Of a stretch of 64,000 bases of DNA, positions 8,537 to 17,663 are shown one piece after another. The notes under the pieces were generated by a model. It was not told where the DNA came from. It made no database searches and was given only the letters and a program-made list of their open reading frames with translations. The first letter of the stretch is position 1. Every line of letters begins with the position of its first letter. The translations under genes and the position numbers were made by a program. The stretch comes from Solidesulfovibrio carbinolicus (lineage in GTDB: Bacteria; Desulfobacterota; Desulfovibrionia; Desulfovibrionales; Desulfovibrionaceae): positions 1,426,001-1,490,000 of the forward strand of contig NZ_CP026538.1 in assembly GCF_004135975.1 (NCBI RefSeq). Reading direction: 5' to 3'.

Positions 8537-8956
8537 ATGGGACAGACCATCCGCTTCGGCGTGTCGCTCAATTCCGAACTTCTGGAGAAGTTCGACGCAC
8601 TGTGCGACGAAAAGAGCTATCAAACCCGTTCCGAAGCCATCCGCGACCTCATCCGGGGCGTTTTGGTGCAAAAGGAATGGGAGCAATCGGACAAGGAAGT
8701 GGCCGGCGTGCTGACGCTGGTCTACGACCACCACACTTCCGATCTGGCCCAACGGCTCATCGAGACCCAGCACGAGCAGCACGACGTGATCCTGTCGTCC
8801 ATGCACGTGCATCTCGACCACCACAACTGTCTGGAAGCGCTGGTGCTCAAGGGGCCGGGCGAGGCCGTGCAGCGGCTGTCGCAAAAGCTCATCTCCACGC
8901 GCGGCGTTAAGTACGGCAAGCTGACCCTGGCCACCACCGGCCAGGAGATCGTCTAG
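8537..8956 (+). CDS. nikR: Nickel-responsive transcriptional regulator NikR
   Basis: This 139-residue protein has the NikR layout: an N-terminal ribbon-helix-helix DNA-binding domain ([17 protein letters not shown], about 1-50) and a C-terminal ACT-like nickel-binding domain. The four-ligand site is intact: H79, H90, H92 and C98, in HVHLDHHNC, corresponding to E. coli H76/H87/H89/C95. In nickel excess it represses nickel uptake and can control hydrogenase genes. The ATG follows AGGAGAGG by 6 nt. No nickel transporter lies nearby, so its targets are elsewhere. Confidence 0.97.
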   Translation: MGQTIRFGVSLNSELLEKFDALCDEKSYQTRSEAIRDLIRGVLVQKEWEQSDKEVAGVLTLVYDHHTSDLAQRLIETQHEQHDVILSSMHVHLDHHNCLEALVLKGPGEAVQRLSQKLISTRGVKYGKLTLATTGQEIV

Positions 8957-9215
8957 CGCCGCGTTCGCATAACCGCTTGCGGCGTATCGTGGGAAACAGG
9001 CTGACGCCATTGTTGCCCTTGGCAATGCCGTCGTATTTTACAGCGACGCAACATCATGGCGTTCCCTGCCGGCTTTGTTCCCCGGCCGCTGCCCTGCGGG
9101 GCCGGGCAGCCCGCCTCCGGCTTTACAGGGGCGTCCGCCCGGCGTAGGAAACGCCTCCCCTCGCCCGCCGCCGCCGCGCCCAGGCAGGGGACATCCATCC
9201 CGGAGTTACGCCATC
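8957..9215. other. 259-nt intergenic region, nikR-folE2
   Basis: A GC-rich non-coding stretch with several short self-complementary runs but no recognisable riboswitch, promoter hexamers or repeat copy. It must hold the nikR end and folE2 leader. I see nothing else that I can support. Confidence 0.4.
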
Positions 9216-9998
9216 ATGGCCATGCAAGACGTGCAAAGCGGACCCCCCGAGGTCCCCATCGACCTCGACAGAGTCGGCATCAAGAATTTCCGTCTGCCGC
9301 TTCTGGTGCGCGACCGCACGCGCGGCCGCCAGCATACCGTGGCCGACGTGGAGCTGTCCGTGGACCTGCCGGCCCAGTTCAAGGGCACCCACATGAGCCG
9401 GTTCGTCGAGGCCCTGTCCGGTTTTGCCGGCGAGCTCGACCTCGTCACCTTCAAGGCCCTGCTCGAAGACGTGCGCGCCCGCCTGGAAGCCCAAAACGCC
9501 CACATGACCTTGCGTTTTCCCTATTTCCTGTCCAAGGCCTCGCCGGCCACCGGGGCCAGCGCGCTGGTGGACTACGCCTGCCTGGTCTCCGGGGAGTTCG
9601 AGGGCGACAAGTTTCGCCTGACGCTGGGCGTGGACGTGCCGGTCATGACCGTGTGCCCATGTTCCCTGGCCATTTCCGATCAGGGGGCGCACAGCCAGCG
9701 GGCGGTCATCTCCATCCGCTGCCGGTTTTCCGGCCTGCTGTGGCTGGAGGAGCTTATCGAGACGGCCGAGGCGGCCGGCTCGTCGCCGGTCTACGCCCTG
9801 TTAAAACGCGAGGACGAAAAGCACGTCACCGAACAGGCCTTCGCCAACCCGACCTTTGTCGAGGACGTGGCCCGCCAGGTGGCCCGTTCCTTGCGGGAGC
9901 ATCCCAAGGTGACGTGGTTTCGGGTGGAAGTGGAGAGCTTCGAGTCCATCCACAACCACAGCGCCTTTGCCGGGATTGAGGGGCGCAACGCCCGGTAG
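9216..9998 (+). CDS. folE2: GTP cyclohydrolase FolE2 (type IB)
   Basis: This 260-residue protein converts GTP to 7,8-dihydroneopterin triphosphate, the first step of folate and queuosine/deazapurine pathways. It carries the type IB metal site C147 with C149 in [20 protein letters not shown] and the C-terminal [13 protein letters not shown] segment. FolE2 can use metals other than zinc and replaces or supplements FolE under zinc limitation. I chose ATG 9216, which has GGAG 10 nt upstream; a second ATG two codons on is possible. The longer frame upstream is low-complexity and lacks homology-like features. Confidence 0.95.
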   Translation: MAMQDVQSGPPEVPIDLDRVGIKNFRLPLLVRDRTRGRQHTVADVELSVDLPAQFKGTHMSRFVEALSGFAGELDLVTFKALLEDVRARLEAQNAHMTLRFPYFLSKASPATGASALVDYACLVSGEFEGDKFRLTLGVDVPVMTVCPCSLAISDQGAHSQRAVISIRCRFSGLLWLEELIETAEAAGSSPVYALLKREDEKHVTEQAFANPTFVEDVARQVARSLREHPKVTWFRVEVESFESIHNHSAFAGIEGRNAR

Positions 9999-10076
9999 TT
10001 GTTATCGGATAGGAAATATCCGGACAATTGGCGCGAGGCGCGTAATGGCGCTTGCCGGCCGGCCGGGCGACAGGAT

Positions 10077-12059
10077 ATGCAATTCTCTATGGGCGGTCAG
10101 GAAGCGCTTGCGGCCAACTGCGAGCAGATCATACAACTCGCTCCGGTTTCGATCATGCACATCGACGCCGAGGGCGTCATTACGTTCGTCAACGACTGGC
10201 ACTTGGTCAATTTTGCCCGGGGCAAGCGCGACCGCGATTTTTTTCTTGGCCGAAAGCTCAAGGATTTGCCCGGGATCACCAGCTCCTCCATGGGCGGGGA
10301 GATCGACCGCATCCTGTCCGGCGAAACCGTCCATCTTGAGGCCGTCTACGTTGACGCCTGCAGCGGCGGCCAGTCCGCCTACCAGAACATCCGGGGCATT
10401 CCGGTCATGGAAAGCGGCCGGGTCACCGGCGGCATCATCATCCGCGAGGACGTGACCAAAATCGTTTTGGCCCAACAGCTGCTTGCGGAAAACCAGGCCA
10501 TCTTCAAGGCCCTGCTCGACGCCACCCTTGATTCCATCATCCTGTCCGACGTGGACGGCTACATTCTGGTGCTCAACGAGGAGGCGGCAAGGCGTCGGGG
10601 CCAGACCGTGGACGCGCTCATGGGCGCGAGCCTGTACCGCCACATGCCCTTGAAACAGGCCGCGACGCGGCGTGACAAGCTGCGCGAGGCCGTGGCCCGC
10701 AACGCCATCGTCGGGTATGAGGAGCGCTACGGCGAAACCTGCTATCAGGTGAGCATTTGCCCCATCGCCGACGCATCCGGCCAGGTGCTTTACGTGGCCA
10801 GCTATTCCCGGGACATCACAACGCTTAAGGAAACCGAACACCAGCTTCGCCGGGAACGGGAGCTGGCCTTTTCGGCCAGCCAGGCCAAGTCGCAGTTTCT
10901 CGGCAACATCACCCACGAGCTGCGCACGCCCTTAAACGGCATCATGGGGGCCGCCCAGTTGGCACTGCAGGAAGCGGCCGGGGGCGAGGAGCGGGAGCTG
11001 TGGGAGATCGTCGAGGACTCGGGCAAGCGGCTTTTGTCCATCGTCAACAACGTGCTGGAGCTGGCCGACATCGACGCGGCGGCCATCGAACCGGTGCTGG
11101 CCACCTTCTCCGTGGCCGAGGTGCTGGGGTCGCTTAGCCGCAGCTACGGCGTGCGGGCCAAGGTGCGCGACGTGCAGTTTCTCACGCGGCTTGATCCGCG
11201 CATTCCCGAACGGCTGGTGGGCGACGTGTTCCGGCTGCGCCAGATTTTGTCCAATCTGGTCGATAATGCGCTCAAATGCACCAAAAGCGGGACCATCGAG
11301 GTCCGGGCCAAGCTCATCCGTTCGGAGCGGCTCAAATTTTCGGCCCAGTACCGTACGCTGCTTTTCCAGGTGCGCGACACCGGCATCGGCATCGCCAAGG
11401 AACTGCACGGCAAGATTTTCGAGGATTTCGAGCTGGCCGAGCACTACCTGACCAAGCGGGTCAGCGGCGCCGGGCTGGGGCTGTCCATCGCCAAGCATCT
11501 GGTGCAGCTGCTTGGCGGGCGCATCTGGGTGAAAAGCGCGCCGGGCAAGGGCAGCACCTTTTATTTCGCGGCCCCGTTTTCCCTGCCGGATTTCGAGTGT
11601 CGGGACCAGTCCGTGGTCTACGTCAGCGAGGACCCGGTGTTTTCGCCCGAAGAGTATACGGTGCTGCTGGTCGAGGACGAGCGCATCAACCGCCTGACCA
11701 CGGGCCGGGCGCTTTCGCGGCTCGGCTACAACGTGCTGGAGGCGATAAACGGCCAGGAGGCCTTGCAGACGTTGTCCCGGGAGCAGGCCGACATCATCCT
11801 TATGGATATCCAGATGCCGGTGATGGACGGCATCGAGTGCACCCACCACATCCGCCATGGCGAGGTGCCGGGGCTTTCCAAGCGCATCCCGGTGGTGGCC
11901 CTGACGGCCTATGCCAGCGAAAAGGACCGGGAGCGGTTCTTGCGCCTGGGCATGAACGATTATCTGGCCAAGCCGCATTCCATTGACCAACTGGCCGAGG
12001 TGCTGGAAGCCAACCTCAAGCAGGCGGGCCGGGCCTCGCCCCTGGGGCCGAGGCTGTAA
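10077..12059 (+). CDS. Hybrid sensor histidine kinase (PAS-PAS-HisKA-HATPase-REC)
   Basis: This 660-residue cytosolic hybrid kinase has two PAS-like domains (about 15-125 and 140-255), a HisKA domain with H280 in GNITHELRTPLNG, a HATPase with N396 in NLVDNALK and G-boxes DTGIGI and GAGLGLSI, and a C-terminal receiver (about 527-645) with D577 in ILMDIQMPVMDG. No membrane segment is visible, so it senses an internal signal. It is not paired with a response regulator here. Start choice is uncertain: ATG 10077 has AGGA almost touching it and ATG 10089 is an alternative. It is convergent with the next lipoprotein gene. Confidence 0.9.
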   Translation: MQFSMGGQEALAANCEQIIQLAPVSIMHIDAEGVITFVNDWHLVNFARGKRDRDFFLGRKLKDLPGITSSSMGGEIDRILSGETVHLEAVYVDACSGGQSAYQNIRGIPVMESGRVTGGIIIREDVTKIVLAQQLLAENQAIFKALLDATLDSIILSDVDGYILVLNEEAARRRGQTVDALMGASLYRHMPLKQAATRRDKLREAVARNAIVGYEERYGETCYQVSICPIADASGQVLYVASYSRDITTLKETEHQLRRERELAFSASQAKSQFLGNITHELRTPLNGIMGAAQLALQEAAGGEERELWEIVEDSGKRLLSIVNNVLELADIDAAAIEPVLATFSVAEVLGSLSRSYGVRAKVRDVQFLTRLDPRIPERLVGDVFRLRQILSNLVDNALKCTKSGTIEVRAKLIRSERLKFSAQYRTLLFQVRDTGIGIAKELHGKIFEDFELAEHYLTKRVSGAGLGLSIAKHLVQLLGGRIWVKSAPGKGSTFYFAAPFSLPDFECRDQSVVYVSEDPVFSPEEYTVLLVEDERINRLTTGRALSRLGYNVLEAINGQEALQTLSREQADIILMDIQMPVMDGIECTHHIRHGEVPGLSKRIPVVALTAYASEKDRERFLRLGMNDYLAKPHSIDQLAEVLEANLKQAGRASPLGPRL

Positions 12060-12067
12060 GCGCGGGC

Positions 12068-12080
12068 TGGCCGCCGGAGG
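12068..12080 (+). repeat. Fragment of dispersed repeat (terminal module only)
   Basis: GGCCGCCGGAGGC lies in the 24-nt gap between convergent genes. It matches the conserved right-hand module of the dispersed repeat family, without the hairpin arm. Could be a decayed copy or chance in GC-rich DNA. Confidence 0.4.
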
Positions 12081-12083
12081 CAT

Positions 12084-12671
12084 TCACCGCTCAAATGACC
12101 CGGGCTGGTGCAAGAAAAACGTCGCCTCGGCGCGGGTGATGTCGTTGTCGCAGGGCGGGGCCAGGGCGCGCAGTTCGGCTTCGTCGCGGCCGAAGACGTA
12201 GGAGGTGAGCGTGTAGAGCATCTTGCCGCGCGAGAGGAATGTCTGGCGCACGAGCTGGAGTTTTATGCCGCCGTTGCCGTTGTCCACCCGGCGCAGATAG
12301 ATGGCGTCGTAGCTGCGCCGGCCTTGGACGGTGGTAGGGCGGCAGCTGACGTTAAAGCCTTTGAGGGTGTCGGCGACGTAGGCCTTGACGAGTTCGCAGT
12401 TGGCGAAATCCGAGGTGGTGGGCAGAAATTCCGTGGGCCGCTCGCTGACGCAGACGTAGAATTGGCAGTCGCCGTGGCGGGCTTCCACGGAGACCTGGCA
12501 GGCCTCGGTTTTGTCTTCGGTGACGGTCCAGCCCTTGGGCGGGATGAAGCTGAAGAGATAGGGCTTGTTGACGTAGCGCACGGGCGACTCTGGCGGATTG
12601 TAACAGGCCGTGAGGCAGGCGCAGAGAAGTGCGCCCAGAAGCGGCGCGGCGAGGCGCAAGAAAAAACGCAT
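12084..12671 (-). CDS. Putative lipoprotein, PsbP/DUF1795-like
   Basis: This 195-residue protein starts with a lipoprotein signal (MRFFLRLAAPLLGALLCACLTAC, lipobox LTAC, lipidated Cys about residue 23), so it should be membrane-anchored. The mature part contains YLFSFIPPKGWTV, resembling the F-x-F-x-I-P-x-G-W motif of PsbP/DcrB-type folds; the gene at 18536 has a similar motif. Function unknown. ATG 12671 gives a compact signal peptide; an ATG five codons upstream (12686) is possible. Neither has a strong ribosome site. Confidence 0.7.
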   Translation of the reverse strand: MRFFLRLAAPLLGALLCACLTACYNPPESPVRYVNKPYLFSFIPPKGWTVTEDKTEACQVSVEARHGDCQFYVCVSERPTEFLPTTSDFANCELVKAYVADTLKGFNVSCRPTTVQGRRSYDAIYLRRVDNGNGGIKLQLVRQTFLSRGKMLYTLTSYVFGRDEAELRALAPPCDNDITRAEATFFLHQPGSFER

Positions 12672-12900
12672 GGCTGGCTCTACCATGGCTGGGACACGGC
12701 TTCAATGGTCAGGCGGCGGCCGGCTTCCAGAAGTGGTTGGTCTGTTTTATTGGCCTGGTGGTGGCCCGCCGTCTGTTGCCACGTAAAATTCAGGCAGCTG
12801 CTTCAATGGCGCGGCTGGGCAAAACCCGGCTTGCCCGTTGGGCCGACCTGCATTATCTGTGGAGCGACGGACCCCAATCCCAAGGACGGGAGGGCAGCCC

Positions 12901-13287
12901 ATGACCGACGCCATCTCCGCCGCCCAGTCGGCGCTCAGCGCTTTTTCCACTTCCATGGCGGTCACGGCCAACAACGTGGCCAACATCAACACCGACGGCT
13001 ACAAGTCCAAGGATGCCCGCCTGGAGACCGGCCCTGACGGACAGGGCGTGCGCGTGTCCGACATCGTGCGCGACGCTTCGCCCGGCGGCTATCAGCCGGA
13101 ATCCGTCAGCGCCTATAATCAGGCCGGGGTGTACGAGCCTTCGGCCGGGCTGGTGGAGACGAGCAACGTGGATCTGGCCCGGCAGACCGTGGACATGATC
13201 CAGACTTCCCGGGCCTTCGAGGCCAATGTCGTGACCATCCGCAGCCAGGACCAGATGCTCGGTACGCTGCTGGACATGCGGGTCTAG
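12901..13287 (+). CDS. Flagellar basal-body rod-like protein (FlgC-like, short)
   Basis: This 128-residue protein has the rod-protein N-terminal motif SMAVTANNVANINTDGYKSK and a C-terminal FlgB/C/F/G-type helix (VDLARQTVDMIQTSRAFEANV). Its size and both terminal motifs match short FlgC-like rod proteins; the N-terminal helix polymerises in the axial structure after export by the flagellar type III system. GGGAGG precedes the ATG. It is separated by 19 kb from the main flagellar operons but adjacent to a sigma-54 activator. Whether it is the true FlgC or a paralogue cannot be decided here. Confidence 0.8.
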   Translation: MTDAISAAQSALSAFSTSMAVTANNVANINTDGYKSKDARLETGPDGQGVRVSDIVRDASPGGYQPESVSAYNQAGVYEPSAGLVETSNVDLARQTVDMIQTSRAFEANVVTIRSQDQMLGTLLDMRV

Positions 13288-13405
13288 GTTGCATCCTGAG
13301 AACAGCGCAGAGGACGTTTCACCGGCAACAGACCAGAACCATGCGCTTTTCGTGAACAAGGACTCCCGTCTTTTGCCTGGTTCGCCGGACGAGACGGTCT
13401 TTTTC

Positions 13406-13443
13406 CTGTCAGTAAATTGACAGCCCCGGAACGAAGCTATAGA
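13406..13443 (+). promoter_or_regulatory. Candidate sigma-70 promoter overlapped by palindromic operator
   Basis: CTGTCA-N6-TGACAG (13406-13423) is a perfect 6-bp inverted repeat. Its right arm overlaps a TTGACA -35 hexamer (13417-13422); TATAGA follows at 13438-13443 with a short 15-nt spacer. It sits 47-84 nt before the sigma-54 activator gene. A repressor bound there would block the -35 box; this is an inference. Confidence 0.5.
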
Positions 13444-13489
13444 GCAAGGGAAACCGCCTGGATTGGCGGCGCTTTCTTCCGGAGGCCAG

Positions 13490-14503
13490 ATGGAACTGAA
13501 CCTTTCCGGCATGGTCGGGCAGAGTGCTTGCCTTGCCGAGGTCCTGCGCGTGCTGGGCAAGGTGGCCCCCACCGATTCCACGGTGCTGGTCACCGGCGAA
13601 TCCGGCACGGGCAAGGAACTGCTCGTGCGGGCGCTGCACGCCAACAGCCGCCGGGCCGGCAAGCCTTTCGTGCCGGTCAATTGCGGGGCCATCCCGCGCG
13701 AACTTCTCGAATCCGAGCTTTTCGGCCACGAAAAAGGGGCGTTTACCTCGGCCGTGCGCACGCGCCAGGGCCGGTTCGAGCTGGCCGAAGGCGGCACGAT
13801 TTTTCTTGATGAAATTGGCGAGATGGACCTGAGCCTGCAGGTGAAAATCCTGCGGGCGCTCCAGGAAAAAGAGTATGAGCGCGTCGGCGGCGACAAGACC
13901 CTCAAGGCCGACGTGCGCATCGTGGCCGCCACCAACCGCGACCTGGAAACCGAGGTGGCGGCGGGGCGGTTTCGCGAAGACCTCTACTACCGCTTAAACG
14001 TCATCCCGCTCCATCTGCCGCCGCTGCGCGAGCGCGGCCAGGACATCCTGCTTTTGGCCGACTATTTCCTGGGGCGCTTTTGCCGCCAGAAAAGCCGGGC
14101 CACCCTCACGTTTTCGCCCGAGGCCCGGGGGCTGGTCTTGAGCTATCCCTGGCCGGGCAACGTGCGCGAACTGGAAAACTTCATGGAGCGCCTGTCCATC
14201 CTGTGCGACAGCGAGGTGGTGGGCATTGAGGAGCTGCCGCGCAAGATTCTCGACCATGCCGGCGTGGCCCCGCCGCCGCCGCCGGTCGCTCTGGCCGAGG
14301 CCGGCTTTCGCTGGCCGACCCTGGCCGATCTGGCCGAAAAATCCATGGGACTCAAGGACTTCATGGACACCCTGGAGGAAAAGCTCCTCATCGAGGCCCT
14401 GGCCAAGGCCTCGGGGGTGAAAAACCAGGCGGCGGAACTGCTCGGCATCAAACGCACGACGCTGATTGAAAAGCTCAAAAAGCGCAACATGGCCGGCGAT
14501 TGA
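13490..14503 (+). CDS. Sigma-54 dependent activator without receiver domain, GAFTSA variant
   Basis: This 337-residue protein consists of an AAA+ sigma-54 interaction domain starting almost at residue 1, plus a C-terminal Fis-type helix-turn-helix (NQAAELLGIKRTTLIEKLKK). Walker A is GESGTGKE (about 36-43), Walker B GGTIFLDEIGEM (101-112), and an R-finger region is present. The sigma-54 contact loop reads GAFTSA (83-88) instead of GAFTGA. There is no receiver, GAF or PAS domain, so control may come from partner proteins or gene expression, as in FleQ/FlrA- or PspF-like activators. Next to a rod-protein gene and with sigma-54 flagellar promoters in this window, a flagellar master regulator is plausible. 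GGAGG is 5 nt before the ATG. Confidence 0.9.
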   Translation: MELNLSGMVGQSACLAEVLRVLGKVAPTDSTVLVTGESGTGKELLVRALHANSRRAGKPFVPVNCGAIPRELLESELFGHEKGAFTSAVRTRQGRFELAEGGTIFLDEIGEMDLSLQVKILRALQEKEYERVGGDKTLKADVRIVAATNRDLETEVAAGRFREDLYYRLNVIPLHLPPLRERGQDILLLADYFLGRFCRQKSRATLTFSPEARGLVLSYPWPGNVRELENFMERLSILCDSEVVGIEELPRKILDHAGVAPPPPPVALAEAGFRWPTLADLAEKSMGLKDFMDTLEEKLLIEALAKASGVKNQAAELLGIKRTTLIEKLKKRNMAGD

Positions 14504-14639
14504 GGCCCGGCCCGCGTCTTGCCGGCGTCGCTTCCGGCTGCCCCGGACGCATTCCCAAACCATCAGGGATGGCGCGGGGTTCCACCGAGGGGCGCGTTTC
14601 GCTTGCCACCACCGCGGCCAGGGTGACGGCGAGGGCAAA

Positions 14640-17576
14640 ATGAGCATGGTCCTTGCAAGAAAACCCGGCGTGAGCCTCTCCCTTCGCGCCGCCCTCTGGC
14701 GGCTTCTTCTGGCGGTCGTCGTGGCCGCGCTGTCCGCCGGATCGGCGGCGGCCTTGTCCGTGTCCACGGTCACCAAGGCCGACACGGACTCGCTTTTGCT
14801 CCAGTTTTCCAAGCGCGGCGGCTATCCGGCCATCAGCCGCACCGGCCCGGTGGAGATCAGCCTGGCCTTTCCGGCCGGAACCCTGGCCGGCGAAACGCCG
14901 CCCGGGCCGGCCGATTTCAATTCCTCGCGGCTTTTGGAAGGCGTGCGTCTGGAAGGCGACACCGTCATTGTGCGCCTGAAATCCGACGCTTTCGGTTTCG
15001 TGGGCTGGCCCGAGGGCGACCAGGGGCTCAAGCTGCAAGTCTACCGCGACCCGGCCGGCGCCAACTGGTCCCCAGGCGCGCCTTCGGCTACGCCCAGCAC
15101 CACCTGGCCGCCGGTCGATCCCGTCGTCAAGCCGTCCTCGGCCCTGACCCTGCCCGTCACGCCGCCCAATCCCAAGCCCGGTCCCTTGGATCTGCCGCCC
15201 CTGCCGCCGTCGCTGACTCCGTCGGCCGCCGAGCCGGCCAAGGCCGGCCAGCCCGAGGCGGCCAAGGAGGCCTTTTACGCCGTGCCCTCGTCCATGCGGG
15301 CCACGGCCCTTCGCGTCAGCCCGGACAAGGCCCCGGTGCTGCGCCCCGATGGCATGGCCCGCGCGCCGTCCCCGGCCCTGACCGAACAGCCGGCCGGCGG
15401 CAAGGGACAAGTCCCGGGCGGTGGCGGCGAACTGCGTCAGGCCGTCAAATTGCCGCCGATTCCCCCGGCTCTGGCCGGCGACGAGACCCGCGCCCCGGTG
15501 ACGCCGCCCGGCAAGGACCAAAAGCCGGCACCGGCCGCCAAGGCCGAGGCCGCGCCGCAGCCTCCGGCCGCCGACCACGCCCCGGCCAGCGCCGAGGCCA
15601 CGCCCCCGGCCCAGGAAGAAGACCACGACGCCAATACCCTGGTGGCCGCCCAGGCCGAACGGCTGGCCGGCAACTTTTTTGGGGCCAACAACATGCTGCG
15701 CAGCCTGGTGCTGAATCCCAAACTCAAGCCCGACGTGCGCGAAGAGGCCATGCATACCCTGGCCGGCGTCCAGATGGACCTGCACAAGGACGATCTGGCC
15801 GGCCACTATGACGAGGTGCAAAAGGCCTTAAACGAAGCCATCAACGTCAACCCCAACTCCTACCGGGTGCCCGAGACCCTGCTGCAGCTGGGGATGCTCA
15901 ACCTTCGCGTGGGCAACATCCCCGAAGCCAAGGGCTACTTCAACGTGCTGACGCGCAAGTACCCCACCGACGCCAGCGTCCCCATGGTCAATTTCGCCTG
16001 GGGCGAATACTATTTTGATCGCGGCGAGTTCAAGAAGGCCGAGGAAGAGTACAAAAACGTCGTCGAAAAGTTCCCGGAGAGCAAGTTCGTGCGCGAAGGG
16101 GCCATGGGCATGGCCAAGACCCTGGTTCGCCTGGGTCGCTACAAGGAAGCCGCCCAGATAGCCGACTACATCGATAAACGTTGGCCGCGCTATTATACGG
16201 AGTTTCCGCAAATTCTTCGCATCACCGGCGACATCGCCTACAAGAACGGCGATTTCAAGAAAGCTCGTGACTGCTACATGCTGTTTTACAACATGGAGCC
16301 GGATGCCAAGGACGCCGATCTGGTCCTGGCCAAGCTCGGCGACATCTACGCCCGCTTGGGAAACAAGCCCGGAGCCGTGGATTTCTACAATCTGGCCATC
16401 AAGGACTACCCGGACAGCGAAGGGGGGCTTGTGGCCAAGATGCGCCTGGCCGAGCAGGGCGTTCACGACCAGCCCACCATCTCCGAGATGTTCCCGCTTT
16501 TCGACAAGCCGCAGTACGGCAGCCCCGAGGAAATCTACCGCAGCATCATCCGCGACCATCCCCAAAGCCCGCTGGCGCCCCTGGCCCAACTCAAGCTGGC
16601 CATGTGGCTGCTGCACCAGCAGAACTATCCCGGCAGCCTCAAGGAATCCGCCGCCTATCTGGAGCGCTATCCCCAAAGCGAGCTGGCCCCCAAGGCCGAG
16701 GAGACGGCCATCACCGCTTTCGAGCGCATGGCTGCCGACATGCTGGCCCATAAGGACTACGACCGGCTGGTGGCGGCCTACAAGGAATACCGGCTGATCA
16801 ACACCAACCGGGGGCTGCTGTCGGATACCACCCGCCTGGGGCTGGCCCTGGCCTACCTGCGCACCGGCGATACGGCAAACGCCATCAAGGAAGCCTCGCC
16901 CTACATCGGCCCCAAGGAGACCGACAACGGCAACTGGGCGCTGACCATGGCCATGTCGGTCTACCAAAACGACCGCAACTGGCGCGAGATCGTGGAGCTG
17001 GCCCGCAAGGTCCAGGGCTGGCGGTTTTCCCCCAGCCAGCGCCGGGGCCTGGAATATCTGGTGGCCGAGGCCCTGGAAAATCTCGGCGAAGCCTCCCGGG
17101 CCTTGCCCCTGTGGACCAAGATGGCCGGCGACCGCGATCTGGAAGCTGAAAAGCGCTGCTATGCCCTGTATTTCGTGGCCAAGGAGGCCATGGCCAAGAA
17201 GGAGTGGGAAAAGGCCCAGCTTTATGCCGGCGAGGCCGATTTCATGTTCAAGGAAACCGGCCGCGACCCGGACAAGCGCAAGGCCGCCGTCAACATCCAG
17301 ATCGAAGCCGCCCGGGCCCTTGGCGACTTTTCCAAGGCCCTCAAGCTGGCCGAGGCCTACGCCAAGCTGTGCAAGGAAGGCGACGACGACTACGCCGGCA
17401 ACCGGATGCGCATCGCCGCCATCCAGCGGGCCATGGGCGACGTCGAGGGCTGGCGGGCCACGTTGACGGCCATGCGCGACGCCGCGCCCGAATCCCTCTA
17501 CGGCCGCATGGCCGCCTCGGATCTGGCCGCCAGCGGCCTGCAAAACCGCCTCGACGCCCTGACTCGTCCCCAATAG
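14640..17576 (+). CDS. Large secreted tetratricopeptide-repeat protein
   Basis: This 978-residue protein has a Sec signal peptide (about 1-41, hydrophobic LLLAVVVAALSAGSAAA), a beta-rich N-terminal domain resembling AMIN-type (about 42-140), a Pro/Ala-rich linker (about 140-320), then repeated TPR helices to the end (for example YFNVLTRKYPTD, EYKNVVEKFPES, FYNLAIKDYPDS), as in periplasmic YbgF/BamD-like scaffolds. It is probably a periplasmic assembly scaffold for a surface structure; partner unknown. It follows the sigma-54 activator by 136 nt on the same strand and may be functionally linked to motility. ATG 14640 fits the signal peptide; an upstream in-frame extension lacks one. Confidence 0.8.
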   Translation: MSMVLARKPGVSLSLRAALWRLLLAVVVAALSAGSAAALSVSTVTKADTDSLLLQFSKRGGYPAISRTGPVEISLAFPAGTLAGETPPGPADFNSSRLLEGVRLEGDTVIVRLKSDAFGFVGWPEGDQGLKLQVYRDPAGANWSPGAPSATPSTTWPPVDPVVKPSSALTLPVTPPNPKPGPLDLPPLPPSLTPSAAEPAKAGQPEAAKEAFYAVPSSMRATALRVSPDKAPVLRPDGMARAPSPALTEQPAGGKGQVPGGGGELRQAVKLPPIPPALAGDETRAPVTPPGKDQKPAPAAKAEAAPQPPAADHAPASAEATPPAQEEDHDANTLVAAQAERLAGNFFGANNMLRSLVLNPKLKPDVREEAMHTLAGVQMDLHKDDLAGHYDEVQKALNEAINVNPNSYRVPETLLQLGMLNLRVGNIPEAKGYFNVLTRKYPTDASVPMVNFAWGEYYFDRGEFKKAEEEYKNVVEKFPESKFVREGAMGMAKTLVRLGRYKEAAQIADYIDKRWPRYYTEFPQILRITGDIAYKNGDFKKARDCYMLFYNMEPDAKDADLVLAKLGDIYARLGNKPGAVDFYNLAIKDYPDSEGGLVAKMRLAEQGVHDQPTISEMFPLFDKPQYGSPEEIYRSIIRDHPQSPLAPLAQLKLAMWLLHQQNYPGSLKESAAYLERYPQSELAPKAEETAITAFERMAADMLAHKDYDRLVAAYKEYRLINTNRGLLSDTTRLGLALAYLRTGDTANAIKEASPYIGPKETDNGNWALTMAMSVYQNDRNWREIVELARKVQGWRFSPSQRRGLEYLVAEALENLGEASRALPLWTKMAGDRDLEAEKRCYALYFVAKEAMAKKEWEKAQLYAGEADFMFKETGRDPDKRKAAVNIQIEAARALGDFSKALKLAEAYAKLCKEGDDDYAGNRMRIAAIQRAMGDVEGWRATLTAMRDAAPESLYGRMAASDLAASGLQNRLDALTRPQ

Positions 17577-17663
17577 CCGCCCGCGCCCTTGTCATTCGCT
17601 GCGCCTGGAGCTAGAGAGAGGATGCCGCTGTTCCGTGTTGCTGCCGGCGGCAAGGAGCCGGTC

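Noticed and set aside
10003-10010. TCCGATAA (minus strand) as a second sigma-28 -10 element
   Set aside because: No TAAA at 15-nt spacing and no suitable gene downstream on that strand.
12752-12825. Sigma-54-like sites before the FlgC-like gene
   Set aside because: One candidate has GG/GC spacing of 9 rather than 10, and another (TGGCCTG...TGGCC) differs at several consensus positions. Not strong enough to list.
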